A stretch of 64,000 nt of DNA from Anodontia alba (Eukaryota > Mollusca > Bivalvia > Lucinida > Lucinidae). Each line of letters opens with the position of its first letter. Position 1 is the stretch's first letter. A program made the translations under genes and the position numbers. Below, piece after piece: positions 9,030 through 20,090 of the stretch. The DNA lies in contig OZ024831.1 in NCBI GenBank assembly GCA_964016985.1, positions 81,942,263-82,006,262 of the forward strand. The letters run 5' to 3'. The notes beneath the pieces were generated by a model that searched no databases, was not told the DNA's origin, and saw only the letters and a program-made list of their open reading frames with translations.

Positions 9030-10521
9030 GCTCACCTGAGCTATGCTCAGGTTGAGCTATTGTGATCACTTTTCATCCGTCGTCCATCCGTCCGTCAGTC
9101 CGTTAACATTTTCAAACGACTTCTCCTCTGAAGCCCCTGAGCCAATTTTGCTCAAATTTCATATGGAGCCTCCTTAGGTTGAGGGGACGAAAAATTGCTA
9201 AAATGGTCACGGTCCATTGACCAAGATGGCCGCGATGCCCATATATGGTAAAAACCTTTAAAAATCTTCTTCTCCAGAACCGAGGATGCCTTGGGGCTGA
9301 ATCTTTGCATAAGTCATCGGGGACGGGAGGTCTACCAAAATTGCTAAAATAAATATCGTATATTGACATTTGACCTTTTTACGGCAAGGTCAAGTTTGCT
9401 TCCCTATGCATTTGTATGGGAGAAACCTTTAAACATCTTGTTCTCCAAAACAGAGGATGTCTTATGGCTGAACCTTTACATATATCATCGGAAACTGGAG
9501 GTCTACCAAAGTTGCTAAAATAATGGTCGTACATTGACATTTGACCTTTTTATGGTAAGGTCAATTTTGTTTCCTTATGCATTTGTAAGGGAAAAATGTT
9601 CAGAATTTCAAACGACTTCTTCTCTAGAGCCTCTGGGCCAATTTTGCTCAAATTTCATATGGAGCCTCCTTAGGTTGGGGAATGAAAGATTGCTAAAATG
9701 GTCGCGGTTAGTTGACCAAGATGGCCGCCATGCCCATATATGCTAAAAACCTTTAAAAATCTTCTTCTCCAGAACCGAAGATGCCTTGGGGCTGAATCTT
9801 TGCATAAGTCATTGGGGACAGGAGGTCTACCAAAATTGCTAAAATAAATGTTGTATATTGACATTTGACCGTTTTACGGCAAGGTCAAGTTTGCTTCCCT
9901 ATGCATTTGTATGGGAAAAACCTTTAAAAATCTTGTTCTCCAAAACCGAGGATTCCTTGTGGCTGAATCTTTACATATATCATCGGAAACTGGAGGTCTA
10001 CCAAAGTTGCTAAAATAATGGTCGTACATTGACATTTTACCTTTTTACTGTGAGGTCAGTTTTGCTTCCTTATGCATTTGTATGGGAAAAATATTCAGAA
10101 TTTCAAACGACTTCTCCTCTGGAGCCTCTGGGCCATTTTTGCACAAATTTCATATGGAGCCTCCTTAGGTTGGGGGAATGAAAGATTGCTAAAATGGTCA
10201 CGGCTTATTGACCAAGATGGCCGCCATGCCCATATATGATAAAAACCTTTAAAAATCTTCTCCTCCAGAACCGAGGATGCCTTGGGGCTGAATCTTTGCT
10301 TAAATCATCGGGGACAGGGGGTCTACCAAAGTTGCTAAAATAATGGTCGTACAAGTTTGCTTCCCTATGCATTTGTATGGGAAAAAACATTTAAAAATCT
10401 TATTCTCCAAAACCGAGGATGCCTTATGGCTGAATCTTTGCATATATTATTGGGAACATCTGCATGTCTGCAGTAGCTATGTCACTCAGGTGAGCGAATC
10501 GTGGCCCGTGGGCCTCTTGTT
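9030..10521 (+). mobile_element. Composite element, AGCTCACCTGAG inverted ends with internal repeats
   Basis: Starts TTTTTAGCTCACCTGAGC and ends CACTCAGGTGAGCGAATCGT, then GGGCCTCTTGTTTTTT. Behind the left end lies a TCCGTCCGTC-type run. The inside holds about three repeats of some 480 bp (AAATTTCATATGGAGCCTCC at about 9156, 9650 and 10146; ATGGCCGC(C/G)ATGCCCATATA at about 9226, 9721 and 10218). The short minus-strand frames here are repeat shadows. Confidence 0.8.
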
Positions 10522-10524
10522 TTT

Positions 10525-10630
10525 TTGTTGTTGTTTTTTTTTTACAAAAATTATACTTTTATTTATTTAGTATATCTTTTTCTCCTTTTTTTTTTTTTTC
10601 TTTTTCTTTTTTTTATATTTTTATGGTAAA
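10525..10630. repeat. T-rich low-complexity tract
   Basis: Long runs of T broken by single other bases, directly after the composite element. Confidence 0.8.
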
Positions 10631-10927
10631 GTGGTAACACCTGTCTGATGCAATGCTGGACCACTTAAAACACCCTGCCTTTTTTGAATTAAACTGACTA
10701 CGGCACTACTGCTAAAATCTGATTGGTTGCAATCATGTCAGTCAAAAGAAATTACATCAGCATCTTAATTTGGTCAAATTTTGGTGCAGTCTGGTTGGTC
10801 AGCTGTAGCTTTGGTCATTATAATATACTCCAGACAGACTGTCTGGTGTCATGTGTTTTATTCAACAAAAATTGAATGTGTCATTTTTAAATAGAAAGTT
10901 GCTCAGTGCAGAAGTAATTTTGAAGTT

Positions 10928-11215
10928 CCTCTAACCTTTACCAATCTCTGGGCAATTTCAGCAGACAGTGTATTTGATGATACTTTTCTTATTTTTTCCA
11001 GCCAACAGAATTTGAAATTTCATGCAAACTGTCTCTGTTGGAGACAATTTTCATGAACTGTCAAATCCAGTTTCCTGGGAAAAATATGAAAACTATTTCA
11101 AAATGTTATCTGCTGAAAATTGATGTTTAGGACTTCCTGGGCAATTTCAGCAGACAACATATTGATGGTACTTTCAAAATGTCTGCTGAAAATTGATGCT
11201 TAGCACTCTGGGTAC
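10928..11215. mobile_element. Hairpin MITE, octamer-family (degraded)
   Basis: GAAATTTCATGCAAACTGTC and GAGACAATTTTCATGAACTG are inverted arms related to 3036-3168, with outer TTTTTTCCAGCCAACAG. The octamers have decayed to ATGCAAAC and ATTTTCAT. A partial second copy follows from about 11135. Confidence 0.65.
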
Positions 11216-11394
11216 AAAATTCAACATACAACATTTTGAAATATTTTTTTTATTTTTCCTAGAAAACAACAAACTGTTTTTTTTTTTTGTTTTTTTTTTT
11301 TGAGAAAAATATCATCAATTTGTCATCATCTACGGAATCAGCCCAGAGAGTGATAGAGGTTAGTGCACTGATGGGTTGACAGTCATTCTAAAGT

Positions 11395-11505
11395 ACACCT
11401 GTGAGGTCTATAAATAAACCATGGGATAACTTTCAAAACTGAAAATTATCCCATGGTCCAGCTATGGTATAATTTTCGGTTATTGAAAATTAACTTAAGT
11501 TTTAT
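11395..11505. repeat. Palindrome around CCATGGGATAA
   Basis: CCATGGGATAACTTTCA faces TGAAAATTATCCCATGG across a short loop (11429-11457), and further inverted similarity continues outward. Confidence 0.65.
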
Positions 11506-11577
11506 TTACATAGAGACAATGGAACATCCATTGGTTAATATTTCAGTAAAATAACTTCAGAAAGTAGAATTATAATT

Positions 11578-12819
11578 ACAGTAGAAACTTGGTAATTCAA
11601 ACGCCAATTATTCGAAACTACCAGATTTTTCGAAGACAACTGATGGTCTCGACTTTTTTTTTTTTTTCAAAAATATCACCGATTTTTTTTTTTAATTTCA
11701 TTTTTTCGAAAAATTCAATTTTTCGAACAGATTCACTTGTCCCAGTCAAAGAAATTCCAATTAAAATCCCCTGCTAAATTCAAAATTCTAAACTGCCAAT
11801 CAATGTAACGCATGATGGTCATGATTTCTTTGTGTGGCAAGTTGGATTGTTACACACCCGAGTGACTTCACGAGTTTATTGACTACAGGTATTTGACACC
11901 GGATTAATGGTCAGTATTCCAAACAGATTTGTCGGAACCAGTCAAAGAAATTCCTATTAAAACCCCCTGCTTAATTCCAAATTCCAAACTGCTGATCTAG
12001 GTCACGCATGATGATCATGATTTCTTGGTGCAGCAATTTCGATTGTGACACACCCGAGTGATTTCACGGGTTTATTCGCTGCGGGTAATTGACACCAGAT
12101 TTGATGTTTTTAAGTGTTTAAATGATGGGGCATTATTAATGAACTTCAATGGATTTTAATTTGAATGTTTCTCATCCTTTGATTTATTCTTAACCACAGT
12201 TTACAGTTTAGTAAAAACAACAAGCGCATCAGTGATCATTTAACTTGTAAATTGGAAGGATATGTAGTGGTACGGTTACAGCAAAAATAACAATTCTGAT
12301 AAAACTGAAAGTAGACAAATTTCCTGAATATTTATGGATGTTTTTAAAGTGAAAGTAGTGGCAAAAAAAGCATAACAAAAATGGCTAGAAACGTGTTGTT
12401 AGCCCTTTCAAATCTGTATCAGCCAGTTTATTGTAGACTGATACAAATCTTTGCTAGCTGTCAACATTTGCCTTTTCTGCTCTGCATTTTGCAAACTTGA
12501 ATATTTCGTAAGTAAAATGGTTCGATACTTTACATTTAACCTTCATTTTCATTATTTTTGATGGATATAAATAAAAATGTAAGTTCATGTTTTCTTTTTA
12601 TTTTCTGGTTTTGTAGGCCTGTCAAGCACAAAAGACAATTAGCTCAACCTTCAAGCAACTCATTTTCTTTAATGCTTAGGTAGATGTTCCCATTACTTCA
12701 TTGAATAAAAACATCCGAACATATCCGACAACTACCGATTTCGGAAATTCGAACTACCGATAATGCGAAGGAATTCCTGCAGTCCCTTGCACTTCAAATT
12801 ATTTTGGTTTTACTGTAAT
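11578..12819. mobile_element. Non-autonomous pogo/Tigger-like DNA transposon
   Basis: Ends TTACAGTAGAAAC and GTTTTACTGTAA are inverted. Subterminal TTCGAA/AATTCGAACTACCG motifs are typical of Tc1-mariner-superfamily pogo-like MITEs. Internally there is a direct duplication of about 160 bp (CAGTCAAAGAAATTCC at about 11744 and 11940). No transposase frame is seen. Confidence 0.65.
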
Positions 12820-12888
12820 TTTTTATAAATTTTATTTAAATTTAATATTTTATGCAGAATTTGCATTTTAAATTATATAACTTTCCTT

Positions 12889-13072
12889 TAGTATAATAAT
12901 TCTGGTTTCTTGAAACCTTTACAAAACTGTTTCAGTGTCGGGGTAAGAAAGTATAATAATTCTTTTTTCTTGAAAACTTCACAAGACTGATTCAACTTCA
13001 GTGTAAGAAAGTATAATAATTCTGTTTTCTTGAAAACTTTACAAAACTGTTTCAACTTAAGTGTACGAACAC
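12889..13072 (+). repeat. 60-bp tandem repeat, three units
   Basis: AAGTATAATAATTCTG(G/T)TTTCTTGAAA recurs at about 12889, 12949 and 13009. The overlapping minus-strand frame is a by-product of the repeat. Confidence 0.85.
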
Positions 13073-13207
13073 GAATCAACATCAGAAAATGGCACCATTC
13101 TCTAATTTCAGTCTTCTTTTGCCACACCACTGACACACTCATGATATAACAATGTTTGGCTGAAAATTTAAGTCAGGGTAAATATGACAACAAAGTACTG
13201 AAACAGA

Positions 13208-13280
13208 AAAAAAAAAAAAAAAAAAATTAATGGTTCCTGCTTAGATACTGTCAGTCACATTTTTTTTTTTTTTTTTTTTG
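13208..13280. repeat. Poly(A) and poly(T) tracts
   Basis: A run of about 20 A at 13207-13226 and a T run at 13260-13279. Confidence 0.85.
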
Positions 13281-13460
13281 CATTAAGAACAAAATGACAA
13301 GAAAAAACTGTCAGTCAAAATAATGATGTTCAAAACCTAATAGATTAATACTATTTCTTCCCATTCTGTTCTTGTCTTATGACAGTTTGCAAGAATGGAT
13401 GTGTCCACTTCAGAAATTTGGGGGCTTGAAAGGGTTAAACGTTGTTGTTATTTTAACTAG

Positions 13461-13625
13461 GCACCAAATGTCACCATTGCACAGACGAACACTGCCCAGC
13501 CATTACAGACGGCAGCCCAGGTACCAGCTCTGGCAGGAATGCAACAAGTCGTGTTTCTCAACCCAACTCAGCTCGCTACAGCTCTTCAACCACAACTTCT
13601 CTTCCAGGCCCCTGCAGGAGGATTG
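13461..13625 (+). CDS. POU2F1: POU2F/Oct-1-like transcription factor, exon
   Basis: 165 bp, 55 codons, phase 0 to 0, between TTTTAACTAG (13451-13460) and the donor GGTACGT (13626). It begins APNVTIAQTNTAQPLQ and contains MQQVVFLNPTQLATALQPQL, ending LFQAPAGGL. Alternating hydrophobic/Q segments such as QVVFLNPTQ correspond in style to the QFVLVHPTTNLQ block of vertebrate Oct-1. No DNA-binding residues are present. Joining to the next exon gives GGL-GNIIIPS, also phase 0. Confidence 0.87.
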
Positions 13626-13693
13626 GTACGTTACTGACTCATGCTGCTGGAAAACTTAAGCGAATGATTGTCAAATACACTGTCTTATGTTTT

Positions 13694-13822
13694 TTAGCTC
13701 ACCTGAGCCGAAGGCTCTTGGGGAGCTTATAGGATAGTAGGCCATCCGCCATCCATCCATCGTCTGTCAGCACCTTTGACCAGTTATATCTCCACAGTCT
13801 GCAGTCTGATCTCAATCATTAT
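13694..13822 (+). repeat. Solo left end of the AGCTCACCTGAG element
   Basis: TTTTTAGCTCACCTGAGCCG followed by CATCCGCCATCCATCCATCG matches the left end of the element at 9030 and is then cut short. Confidence 0.65.
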
Positions 13823-14306
13823 ACCCCCGACATACGAAGTATGTGGGGATATATAGTTTTCGCTTTTCCGTTTGTCCGTTCGTTCGTTTGTTCGTCTTTC
13901 TGTCACAGGGTCATGTTTTTGCGTTAAAGTTTATAAGACCTCATATTTTGAAGACCCTTTGATGGATTTCATTCATATTTGGCATGATTGTAGATATAGG
14001 TCTTAAGTTTTTATCAGCACCATCCGCACCCCGGGGGGTGATCTTGGGGTCAAGGTCACGGACTTAGAATTTTCATAAAAAAGTCAAAGTTTTTTGTGTT
14101 TAAGTTTATATAGCTATATCATCAAGACCCTTGAGGAATTTCATTTATATTTGACATGTTGATAGGTATCAGCCTAGAGTCTTACTCAGCATGATCCCTG
14201 CCCTGAGTGGGACCAAGGTCAAGGTCACGAACTTTAGAATTTTCATATAAAAGTAAAAATTTTTGCGTTTAAGTTTATATAGTCATATCATCAAGACCTT
14301 TTGTTA

Positions 14307-14591
14307 GCCGGCCTCGGTGGCTCAGTTGGATGCGCCGTCTGACTGGAGACCAGGAGGTCACGGGTTCGACCGAGGTAGGCAACATTCTTTCGTTGAGATT
14401 GATTGTGAAATATTTTCTACGGTCATTCTCTCCTTTCCGCTGATTCAAGAAGAGCAGTTGTCAGTTTCTGGCGAAAGAATGCACAATACTGGTTAACCGC
14501 TTAGAGGACTAAGCCTGCTGTTAGGTAAACTGACCGCGCTCAACATGACCCCATTGGGTTGACTGGGCCGTAAAACCTCAACACAAACAAA
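14307..14591 (+). mobile_element. tRNA-derived SINE (family A)
   Basis: Starts GCCGGCCTCGGTGGCTCAGT, with box B GGGTTCGACC. Small internal deletions are seen (the repeated CGCCGAG part and part of the CCCAGTAAACGTG block). Flanked by the 16-bp duplication TCAAGACCTTTTGTTA at 14291-14306 and 14592-14607. Confidence 0.92.
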
Positions 14592-15159
14592 TCAAGACCT
14601 TTTGTTAAATTTCATTATCCCCTAACTGAAAGGTTGAGCTGATATAGCTATCAGTAAGGAATCTGTTCCTCTGTCTGTCCGTCCGTTGAAGCATTATTCG
14701 TTCATACTTTATTTTTGTCTTAAGGTCAAAGTTTTTATGTTAAAGTTTATAAGACCTTATATTATGAAGACCCTTTGATGGATTTCATTCATATTTGGCC
14801 TGATGGTAGATATAGGGCTTAAATTTTTATCAGCACCAACCCTACCCCGGGGGATAACCTTGGGGTTAAGGTCACAGACTTAGAATTTTCAGAAAAAAGT
14901 CAAAATTTTTGTGTTTATGTTTATATAGCTATACCATCAAGACCCTTTGAGGAATTTCATTTATATTTTACTTGTTGGTAGAGATAGGTCTAGAGTTTTA
15001 CTCAGCATGATCCCCATCCCAGGGTATGCATCTAAGTTTATATAGCTATACCATCAAGGCCTTTTGTTGAATTTCGTTGTCCCCTACCGAGAGGTTTAGG
15101 GGATATAGCTATCAGCATGGAATCCATCTGTCCATCCATCCATCTGTCTGTCCATAAAC

Positions 15160-15457
15160 GCCTCGGTGGCTCACTTGGATGCGCCGTCCGACTGGAGACC
15201 AGGAGGTCGCGGGTTCAACCCCCGCCGAGGTCGGCAACATTCTTTCGTGGAGATTGATCATGAAATATTTTCTACGGTCATTCTCTCCCTTCCGCTGATT
15301 CAAGAAGGGCAGTTGTCAGTTTCTGGCGAAAGGATGTGCACAATACTGGTTAACCGCTTAGAGGACTAAGCCTGCCCAGTAAACGTGTGGTTAGGTAAAC
15401 TGACCGTGCTCGACATGACCCCATTGGGTTGACTGGGCCGTAAAACCCCAACACAAA
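15160..15457 (+). mobile_element. tRNA-derived SINE (family A), nearly full length
   Basis: Lacks only the first few bases (starts GCCTCGGTGGCTCACTTGG). Flanked by the 12-bp duplication CTGTCCATAAAC at 15148-15159 and 15458-15469. Nearly identical to the copy at 1446-1751, so both are young. Confidence 0.92.
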
Positions 15458-16155
15458 CTGTCCATAAACACATTATTGTGTACCCCATAACTCCTTACTA
15501 CCCTTTGAGCTATTTTCAGGAAACTGTAAGGTTGTAGAGGGCATTTAGTAGGGTTGTCAGGTACATGGAAGACTAACTGACTTGGTCCATGAGTTATCTC
15601 TACTTGTCTGCAGAATTGTAAAAATTTTGTGCGAACCATAACTTTAAAACACGTTAAGATATTTTCATGATACTTCACCAGTATGTAGAGGACATTGAGT
15701 AGGCATATCACATTCAAAAATGCCACTCTAACTGACTCCATTCTGCAGTTTTCGCCCTTGGTTTTTTAAATCTTGTGCAGGCAATAACTCAAAAAATTCT
15801 TTAAGATATTTTTGTGATACTTAACCAATATGTAGAGGGCATTGCGTAGGCAGGTCGCCATAAAATTTTCATTAAAATTTATATAGCTATATTATGAAGA
15901 CCCTTTTGTTGGTTTCATTAATATTAAGCATGATGTATATATAGGTCTAAAGTTTTTCTCCACGCCATCCCCAAGCTGGGGCATGGCTTTTAAGTCAAGG
16001 TCGCAGACTTTTCATAAAAATGTCATTTTTGCTTATATTATAAAGACTGATTGATTTCACTGGTATATGGTGATAGTTTTAGGGCTAAAGTTTTATTTAG
16101 CTCAATCCCTGCACCTGTGCCTGACCTTTGAGGTCAAGGGCTTCATATTATGTGT

Positions 16156-17040
16156 GATTGACTTTTTTCAATGTTATAACATATAGCATACAACTGCCAT
16201 GTCGAGAGTCAATCAGGGTCTACACTTTTTGCCATTCCACTAAGTATTTCAAGAAACTGCATAAAAGACAAAATTTAAGCAATACGTATGGAACAAAATG
16301 TTCGAAATTTTAGGACAATTACAATACATTGTATGTAATGAAATACTTTGGTAAATGTCAAGGCTCAGTTTTCAGGGAAAATCATAAATCTCTTTTTCCC
16401 CATCCACAAATTGCCCTGGACCAGAATAAAGGTTAAACGTCAAAGTGCCAATCACAACAGCAGTGGATGGCAATTTAACATTCTGTGGGGAAAAGATCAA
16501 ACCTGCAGACCACCTGATATGTATGATAAGTTGCTTTGTCAAATGCATATATTATTAGGTAATTCATTCACTGATATAACGGTATGTGAAAATTGCAATT
16601 GCTGATTTCAGTAAGCCAGTCTTTTATGAGGACAGTATGGTCATCAAATGTTCTGTTCTGCTGATTGAGTATTGAGTGATAGGACTAAGTAAATATAAAA
16701 ATGGGCTTGTGAAGGATAGGTTTGGTTGCTAAGAGACAACCAGTTTTGCTGGCCCAAAGAAAATTAGATAGACAGTCCTTTATTAGACATTAACTTTTGC
16801 TTGGACAGACAAGTCTAAAATTTGTGTTCTGAGCTTTGGTTTAGAATGTAAAAAGCTAAGACTGTGTATGGATACTAAAATAATGTGACTGTACAAATTT
16901 CAGAATTAGGCTTTAACCTGTTGGCCATTGCCAGGAAGATCTTCTATTATATACATGTAAAGGGAATACTGCCAAAAAAGCAAAAAAAAAACCTTTGTGT
17001 GTATCATATTTGTTACTCTTATTATTTGGACATGTAAATG
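16156..17040. other. Intron, no recognised features
   Basis: No exon or repeat recognised. Confidence 0.45.
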
Positions 17041-17264
17041 TGTTTAACTCTGTTCCCGCTAATGGCGACTTTTGTCATCTGCTGATAACCTTTGCAAACA
17101 GTTTGGACCCAGATCAGGCCCGACAAAATGTCTGACCTGATCTGGATCCAAACTGTTTGACACTCTGATGGTATTCCTGAAAGATTTTTTTGAAAAAGTT
17201 TTAAAAGAAAAATCCACAGATGACAAAAAAGCATGCAAAATTACCCAGCATACAAAGAGTTAAA
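17041..17264 (-). mobile_element. Hairpin-core MITE (TTTAACTCTTT family)
   Basis: Ends GTTTAACTCTGTTCCCGC and AGCATACAAAGAGTTAAA. Central hairpin TTTGGACCCAGATCAGGCC and CTGATCTGGATCCAAACTG at 17098-17158. The whole element matches 51773-51996 in inverted orientation. Confidence 0.85.
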
Positions 17265-17278
17265 ATACAGCTGGAACA

Positions 17279-17372
17279 GTGGCAAATAGTGTAGACTGTA
17301 GCATCTGATCTGGTCTACACTACTTGCTCTAATCTGTCTGTCCAAATACTTAGGGTAATTACAATATTTATG
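17279..17372. mobile_element. Truncated hairpin-core MITE (CTTAGGGTAAT terminus)
   Basis: GGCAAATAGTGTAGACTGTA and GATCTGGTCTACACTACTTG, then TCTGTCCAAATACTTAGGGT. Same core as other hairpin MITEs but with a third kind of terminus. Confidence 0.65.
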
Positions 17373-17394
17373 TACTTTTCATATTATTTTCTAG

Positions 17395-17613
17395 GGTAAT
17401 ATAATAATCCCCAGCTTAACAGCAGCTGCAGTGTTACCAAATCAGACAGCTAACCAAACACCAGTTAAAGTTCAGACTACCTCAGTGCCCTCAGTGACGA
17501 GCCCTCCACAGCTAACTCTTCCTACACCAACCCCTGTTACTGCTGCCGATACCACAATGTCTCCGGACTCACCCACCCTCAAACCAGAATTACAAGCATT
17601 ACAGCTACCTCCG
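17395..17613 (+). CDS. POU2F1: POU2F/Oct-1-like transcription factor, exon with alternative donor
   Basis: 219 bp, 73 codons, phase 0 to 0, between TTTTCTAG (17387-17394) and the donor CCGGTAAGT (17614). It begins GNIIIPSLTAAAVLPNQTAN and is Pro/Thr/Ser-rich, with LTLPTPTPVTAADTTMSPDS and then LKPELQALQLPP. It resembles the P/T-rich segment just before the POU domain of Oct-1. The 3' half and donor are duplicated downstream. Reading through to the second donor (GGTAAGC at 17767) keeps the frame open and in phase, giving a 372-bp exon with 51 more residues. Which donor is used cannot be told from sequence. Confidence 0.87.
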
Positions 17614-17935
17614 GTAAGTATTACAGCTCCCAATGGCCACTTCTGTGGAGCCCTCCACAGCGAACTCTTTCTACACCAACCCCTGTTACTGCTGCTGATA
17701 CCACAATGTCTCTGGACTCACCCACCCACCCTCAAATCAGAATTACAAGCATTACAGCTACCTCTGGTAAGCACCACAGCTCCCACTGGCTACTGCAATG
17801 GTGACCCCATTACAGCTAACTCTTTCTTCACCAACCCCTGATACTGCTGCTGATACCACAATGTCCTCAGACTCACCAACCTTCAAGTCAGAATTACAAG
17901 CATTACAGCCACCTTTGGTAGCTACCTCGATTCTC
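17499..17935 (+). repeat. Tandem triplication of an exon 3' end and its donor
   Basis: Units of about 150 bp start at GAGCCCTCCACAG (17499), GAGCCCTCCACAG (17648) and a diverged form at about 17801. Each carries CCAACCCCTG(T/A)TACTGCTGC, GAATTACAAGCATTACAG and a junction. The junctions are CCTCCGGTAAGT at 17608, CCTCTGGTAAGC at 17761 and CCTTTGGTAGCT near 17912 (weakened). Unit 2 has a 4-bp CACC insertion. Confidence 0.92.
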
Positions 17936-18634
17936 TTCAAAGTGATTTTAAAGTGCAGTCCCTGCAGTAATGACAGCATTAAATGTATTTACAAGGAGAC
18001 ATTTTAGCAACCACCATGCAGTGCAAACACAACACTTATGATATGCAAATAATAAGGAGTTACCCAGGACAGGCCACAATCATGGAATACAGGCCTTCCA
18101 AGGCACCAGATAAAGTTAGAATGTCATAAAATGACATCACAGAACAACATACTAATGAAAACAAAAACAAACTGGAGGAACTGTAACAGATATACAGTCA
18201 ACCCTATCCTAAAGGCTGCCTGTATTAAGCAATCACCTGTCTTAAAAGGCCATATGGTGGGAAAAAGGACATATGTGAAGAGTGAAGGCTCAGATGAGCA
18301 TGGGCATCTGTGTAGTCTGATCTAACATCTTCTGTTCATCGACATATACTATAATATCCATTGAGTCTGTAAGCAGGCAATAAAAATGTTGAGCAGCCTG
18401 TGCAAATGCGCAGGCTGATCTGTGCCTACATTTCATATAGGCTTTTACTGAAGGTAGAGTTTTGCCTTTTGTTTTTGGTTGGTTTCCTTGAAGATGTGGA
18501 TGAATCTTGCCTATTCTGATGAATACAGGCTCTCTTTAAGACCTGGATACGTCCTTTGTAGAGTCCATTTATGGAATAGATTGTATTGATCATAATTATG
18601 ATTTGAATCTATATATTTTTTACTCATTAGATTA
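17936..18634. other. Intron with a small palindrome
   Basis: Contains CAGCCTGTGCAAATGCGCAG, GCTGATCTGTGCC (18389-18425), a short palindrome found in other forms near 34475, 44960 and 53470. An octamer ATGCAAAT is at 18043-18050. No exon seen. Confidence 0.5.
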
Positions 18635-18790
18635 GATAGTGTCCAGGTGCAGAGCAGTCAGTTCTTCTGACTGGATCATAAGGTCAGGGTTTCTATTCTT
18701 GCAGGAGGCAAAGTTCAATATATTACTGTACAGTGCTTCATTGCACAGAGCCTTTCATTATCACCCCTTCATTATCTCAATGTGACAAAG
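18635..18790 (+). repeat. Old interspersed repeat with GTGCTTCATTGCACAGAGCC
   Basis: ACAGTGCTTCATTGCACAGA, GCCTTTCATTATCACC at 18731-18765 matches the repeats at 1030 and 5040. The stretch before it may be a decayed SINE head. Confidence 0.45.
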
Positions 18791-18841
18791 ATCCAGGCCC
18801 TTTGTTGCCCGCTTACAGAATTGCTTGACACTATAGAATAC

Positions 18842-19499
18842 ACAGTCCAACTTCAATGGCGACTATGGAAATTTGTTCAAGACATGGGTAATTAGAGTCA
18901 CTGAGGGTTAATCGTAGTGCCAGGTCAGGATGCAAATGGGGATAATTTCAGAATGTTTTTTTGATCTATAAAATAATGGTATGTTGAGTGTATGCTTAGA
19001 ATTGCCTCATTGAGGCAGTTCTAATGAGGCCGGCATTGGTGGCTCAGTTGGATGCATCGTCCGACTAGAGACCACGAGGTCGCGGGTTCAACCCCAGCCG
19101 TGGTCGGCAACATTCTATTGTAGAGATTGATCATGAAATATTTTCTATGGTCATTCTTTCCCGTCTGCTGATTTAAGAAGGGCAGTTGTCAGTTTCTGGC
19201 AAAAGAATGTGCACAATACTGGTTAACCGCTTAGAGGACTAAGCCTGCCCAGTAAACGTGTGGTTAGGTAAACTGACCGCGCTCGACATGACCCCACTGG
19301 GTTGACTGGGCCGTAAAATCTCAGCAGAAACAAACAGTTCTAATGAGTACATGCAACGTATCATGATAAAACAAGAAATTTTCTCTAAAAAATCCTTAAA
19401 TATTTGTTTTCTTGAGCTATCAGAAGAATTTCCAAAGGACTCAAAAACAAATTTGAATTAGCCGTGGTAAACATTCGAGTCATTGAGGTTTTACTGTAG
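18842..19499. mobile_element. TIR MITE split by a SINE
   Basis: Left ACACAGTCCAACTTCAATGG and right TCATTGAGGTTTTACTGTA are inverted, diverged ends. The right part (TTTTCTTGAGCTATCAGAAG, AATTTG) matches the inverse of 49900-49950 in the element 49856-50209. The SINE 19029-19334 lies inside. Confidence 0.6.
19029..19334 (+). mobile_element. tRNA-derived SINE (family A), full length
   Basis: GCCGGCATTGGTGGCTCAGT head, box B GGGTTCAACCCC, tail CAGCAGAAACAAA. Perfect 13-bp duplication CAGTTCTAATGAG at 19016-19028 and 19335-19347. Confidence 0.92.
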
Positions 19500-19603
19500 C
19501 ACAGTTGTAGATCAGGCTGTGTGGATGCATATGCTGATATGGGTTTTTGCTGTGCGCAAGACAATTCATGTAAGAGCCCCTTCATACATAATCCATCATA
19601 TGG

Positions 19604-19796
19604 CATAGCTTCAGATTAGAAGCGTATCCACATAAATATTTTTCTTATTTCTCCATGAAAATATATGTTGTGGATACTCATTAGAAGCACCTCTGCAAAG
19701 CACTTTTAATGAGTACCACAACATATGTTTTCATGGGGAAATAAAAAAATATCTGTATTTTTCATTGAAAAATGTGTCTTATCTGGGCCTATGATC
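19604..19796. mobile_element. Hairpin MITE, CTCATTAGAAG family
   Basis: TTTCTTATTTCTCCATGAAA, GGATACTCATTAGAAGCACC, loop, TTTTAATGAGTACCACAACA, TTCATGGGGAAATAAAAAAA. The right end CTTATCTGGGCCTATGATC lies about 30 bp from the next POU2F exon acceptor. Confidence 0.82.
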
Positions 19797-19828
19797 TTAT
19801 AGTGTGGTATACATGATGTGTTTTACAG

Positions 19829-19898
19829 GAAGAGAATATAGATCTTGAAGAGCTAGAACAATTTGCGAAGTCATTCAAGAGGAGACGTATAGAACTTG
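19829..19898 (+). CDS. POU2F1: POU2F/Oct-1-like factor, exon starting the POU-specific domain
   Basis: 70 bp, enters in phase 0 and leaves in phase 1 (23 codons plus one base), between GTTTTACAG (19820-19828) and the donor GGTATGT (19899). The peptide begins EENIDLEELEQFAKSFKRRR and ends IEL-G. DLEELEQFAK.FK.RRI.LGFTQ is the N-terminal helix block of the POU-specific domain, here split at the glycine codon. This domain contacts the ATGC half of the octamer. The spelling LEELEQFAKSFK is closest to POU class II (Oct-1/Oct-2, nubbin/pdm). Phase 1 joins perfectly to the 23138 exon ([12 protein letters not shown]). Confidence 0.96.
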
Positions 19899-20015
19899 GT
19901 ATGTATCTTACTGCAGCCATTCTTTTCATCTGACAGCTGTAGCTGGCTATTCTTGCAGGGTGTCTGTTTAACACTTTACCCTTAACCGTTTCAGCCAGCA
20001 GACCAAAACATACTT

Positions 20016-20090
20016 GTGCAAACAGTGTAGATCCAGATGAGATGGCTTGTCAGGAGCCATCTTATCAGGATCTACACTGTTTGCCATCTA
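20016..20090. mobile_element. Hairpin core within MITE (copy 1 of duplication)
   Basis: GCAAACAGTGTAGATCCAGA and GGATCTACACTGTTTGCC arms, with GAGATGGC facing GCCATCTT (one mismatch). Confidence 0.85.

Larger units (their letters stand above)
13824..16155 (+). mobile_element. Composite repeat element, ATACCCCCGACATACGAAG type
   Basis: Starts ATTATACCCCCGACATACGA/AGTATG, a short hairpin, followed by a GTCCGTTCGTTCG run. It then has several diverged units containing AAGTTTATA(T)AG, (C/T)CATCAAGACC and AATTTCATT(T/C)ATATT. Two family A SINEs are inserted. The right boundary is not sharp. Confidence 0.65.

Noticed and set aside
9112..10390. Minus-strand frames with PPVPDDLCKDSAPRHPRFWRRR
   Set aside because: Recurring reverse reading of the repeat inside the AGCTCACCTGAG element; each copy is truncated by stops and there is no family match.
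17758..18007. Frames on both strands over the third exon-like repeat
   Set aside because: Repeat of exon 17395-17613 past the usable donors; the third unit has a weak donor and no acceptor, so it is not called as an exon.
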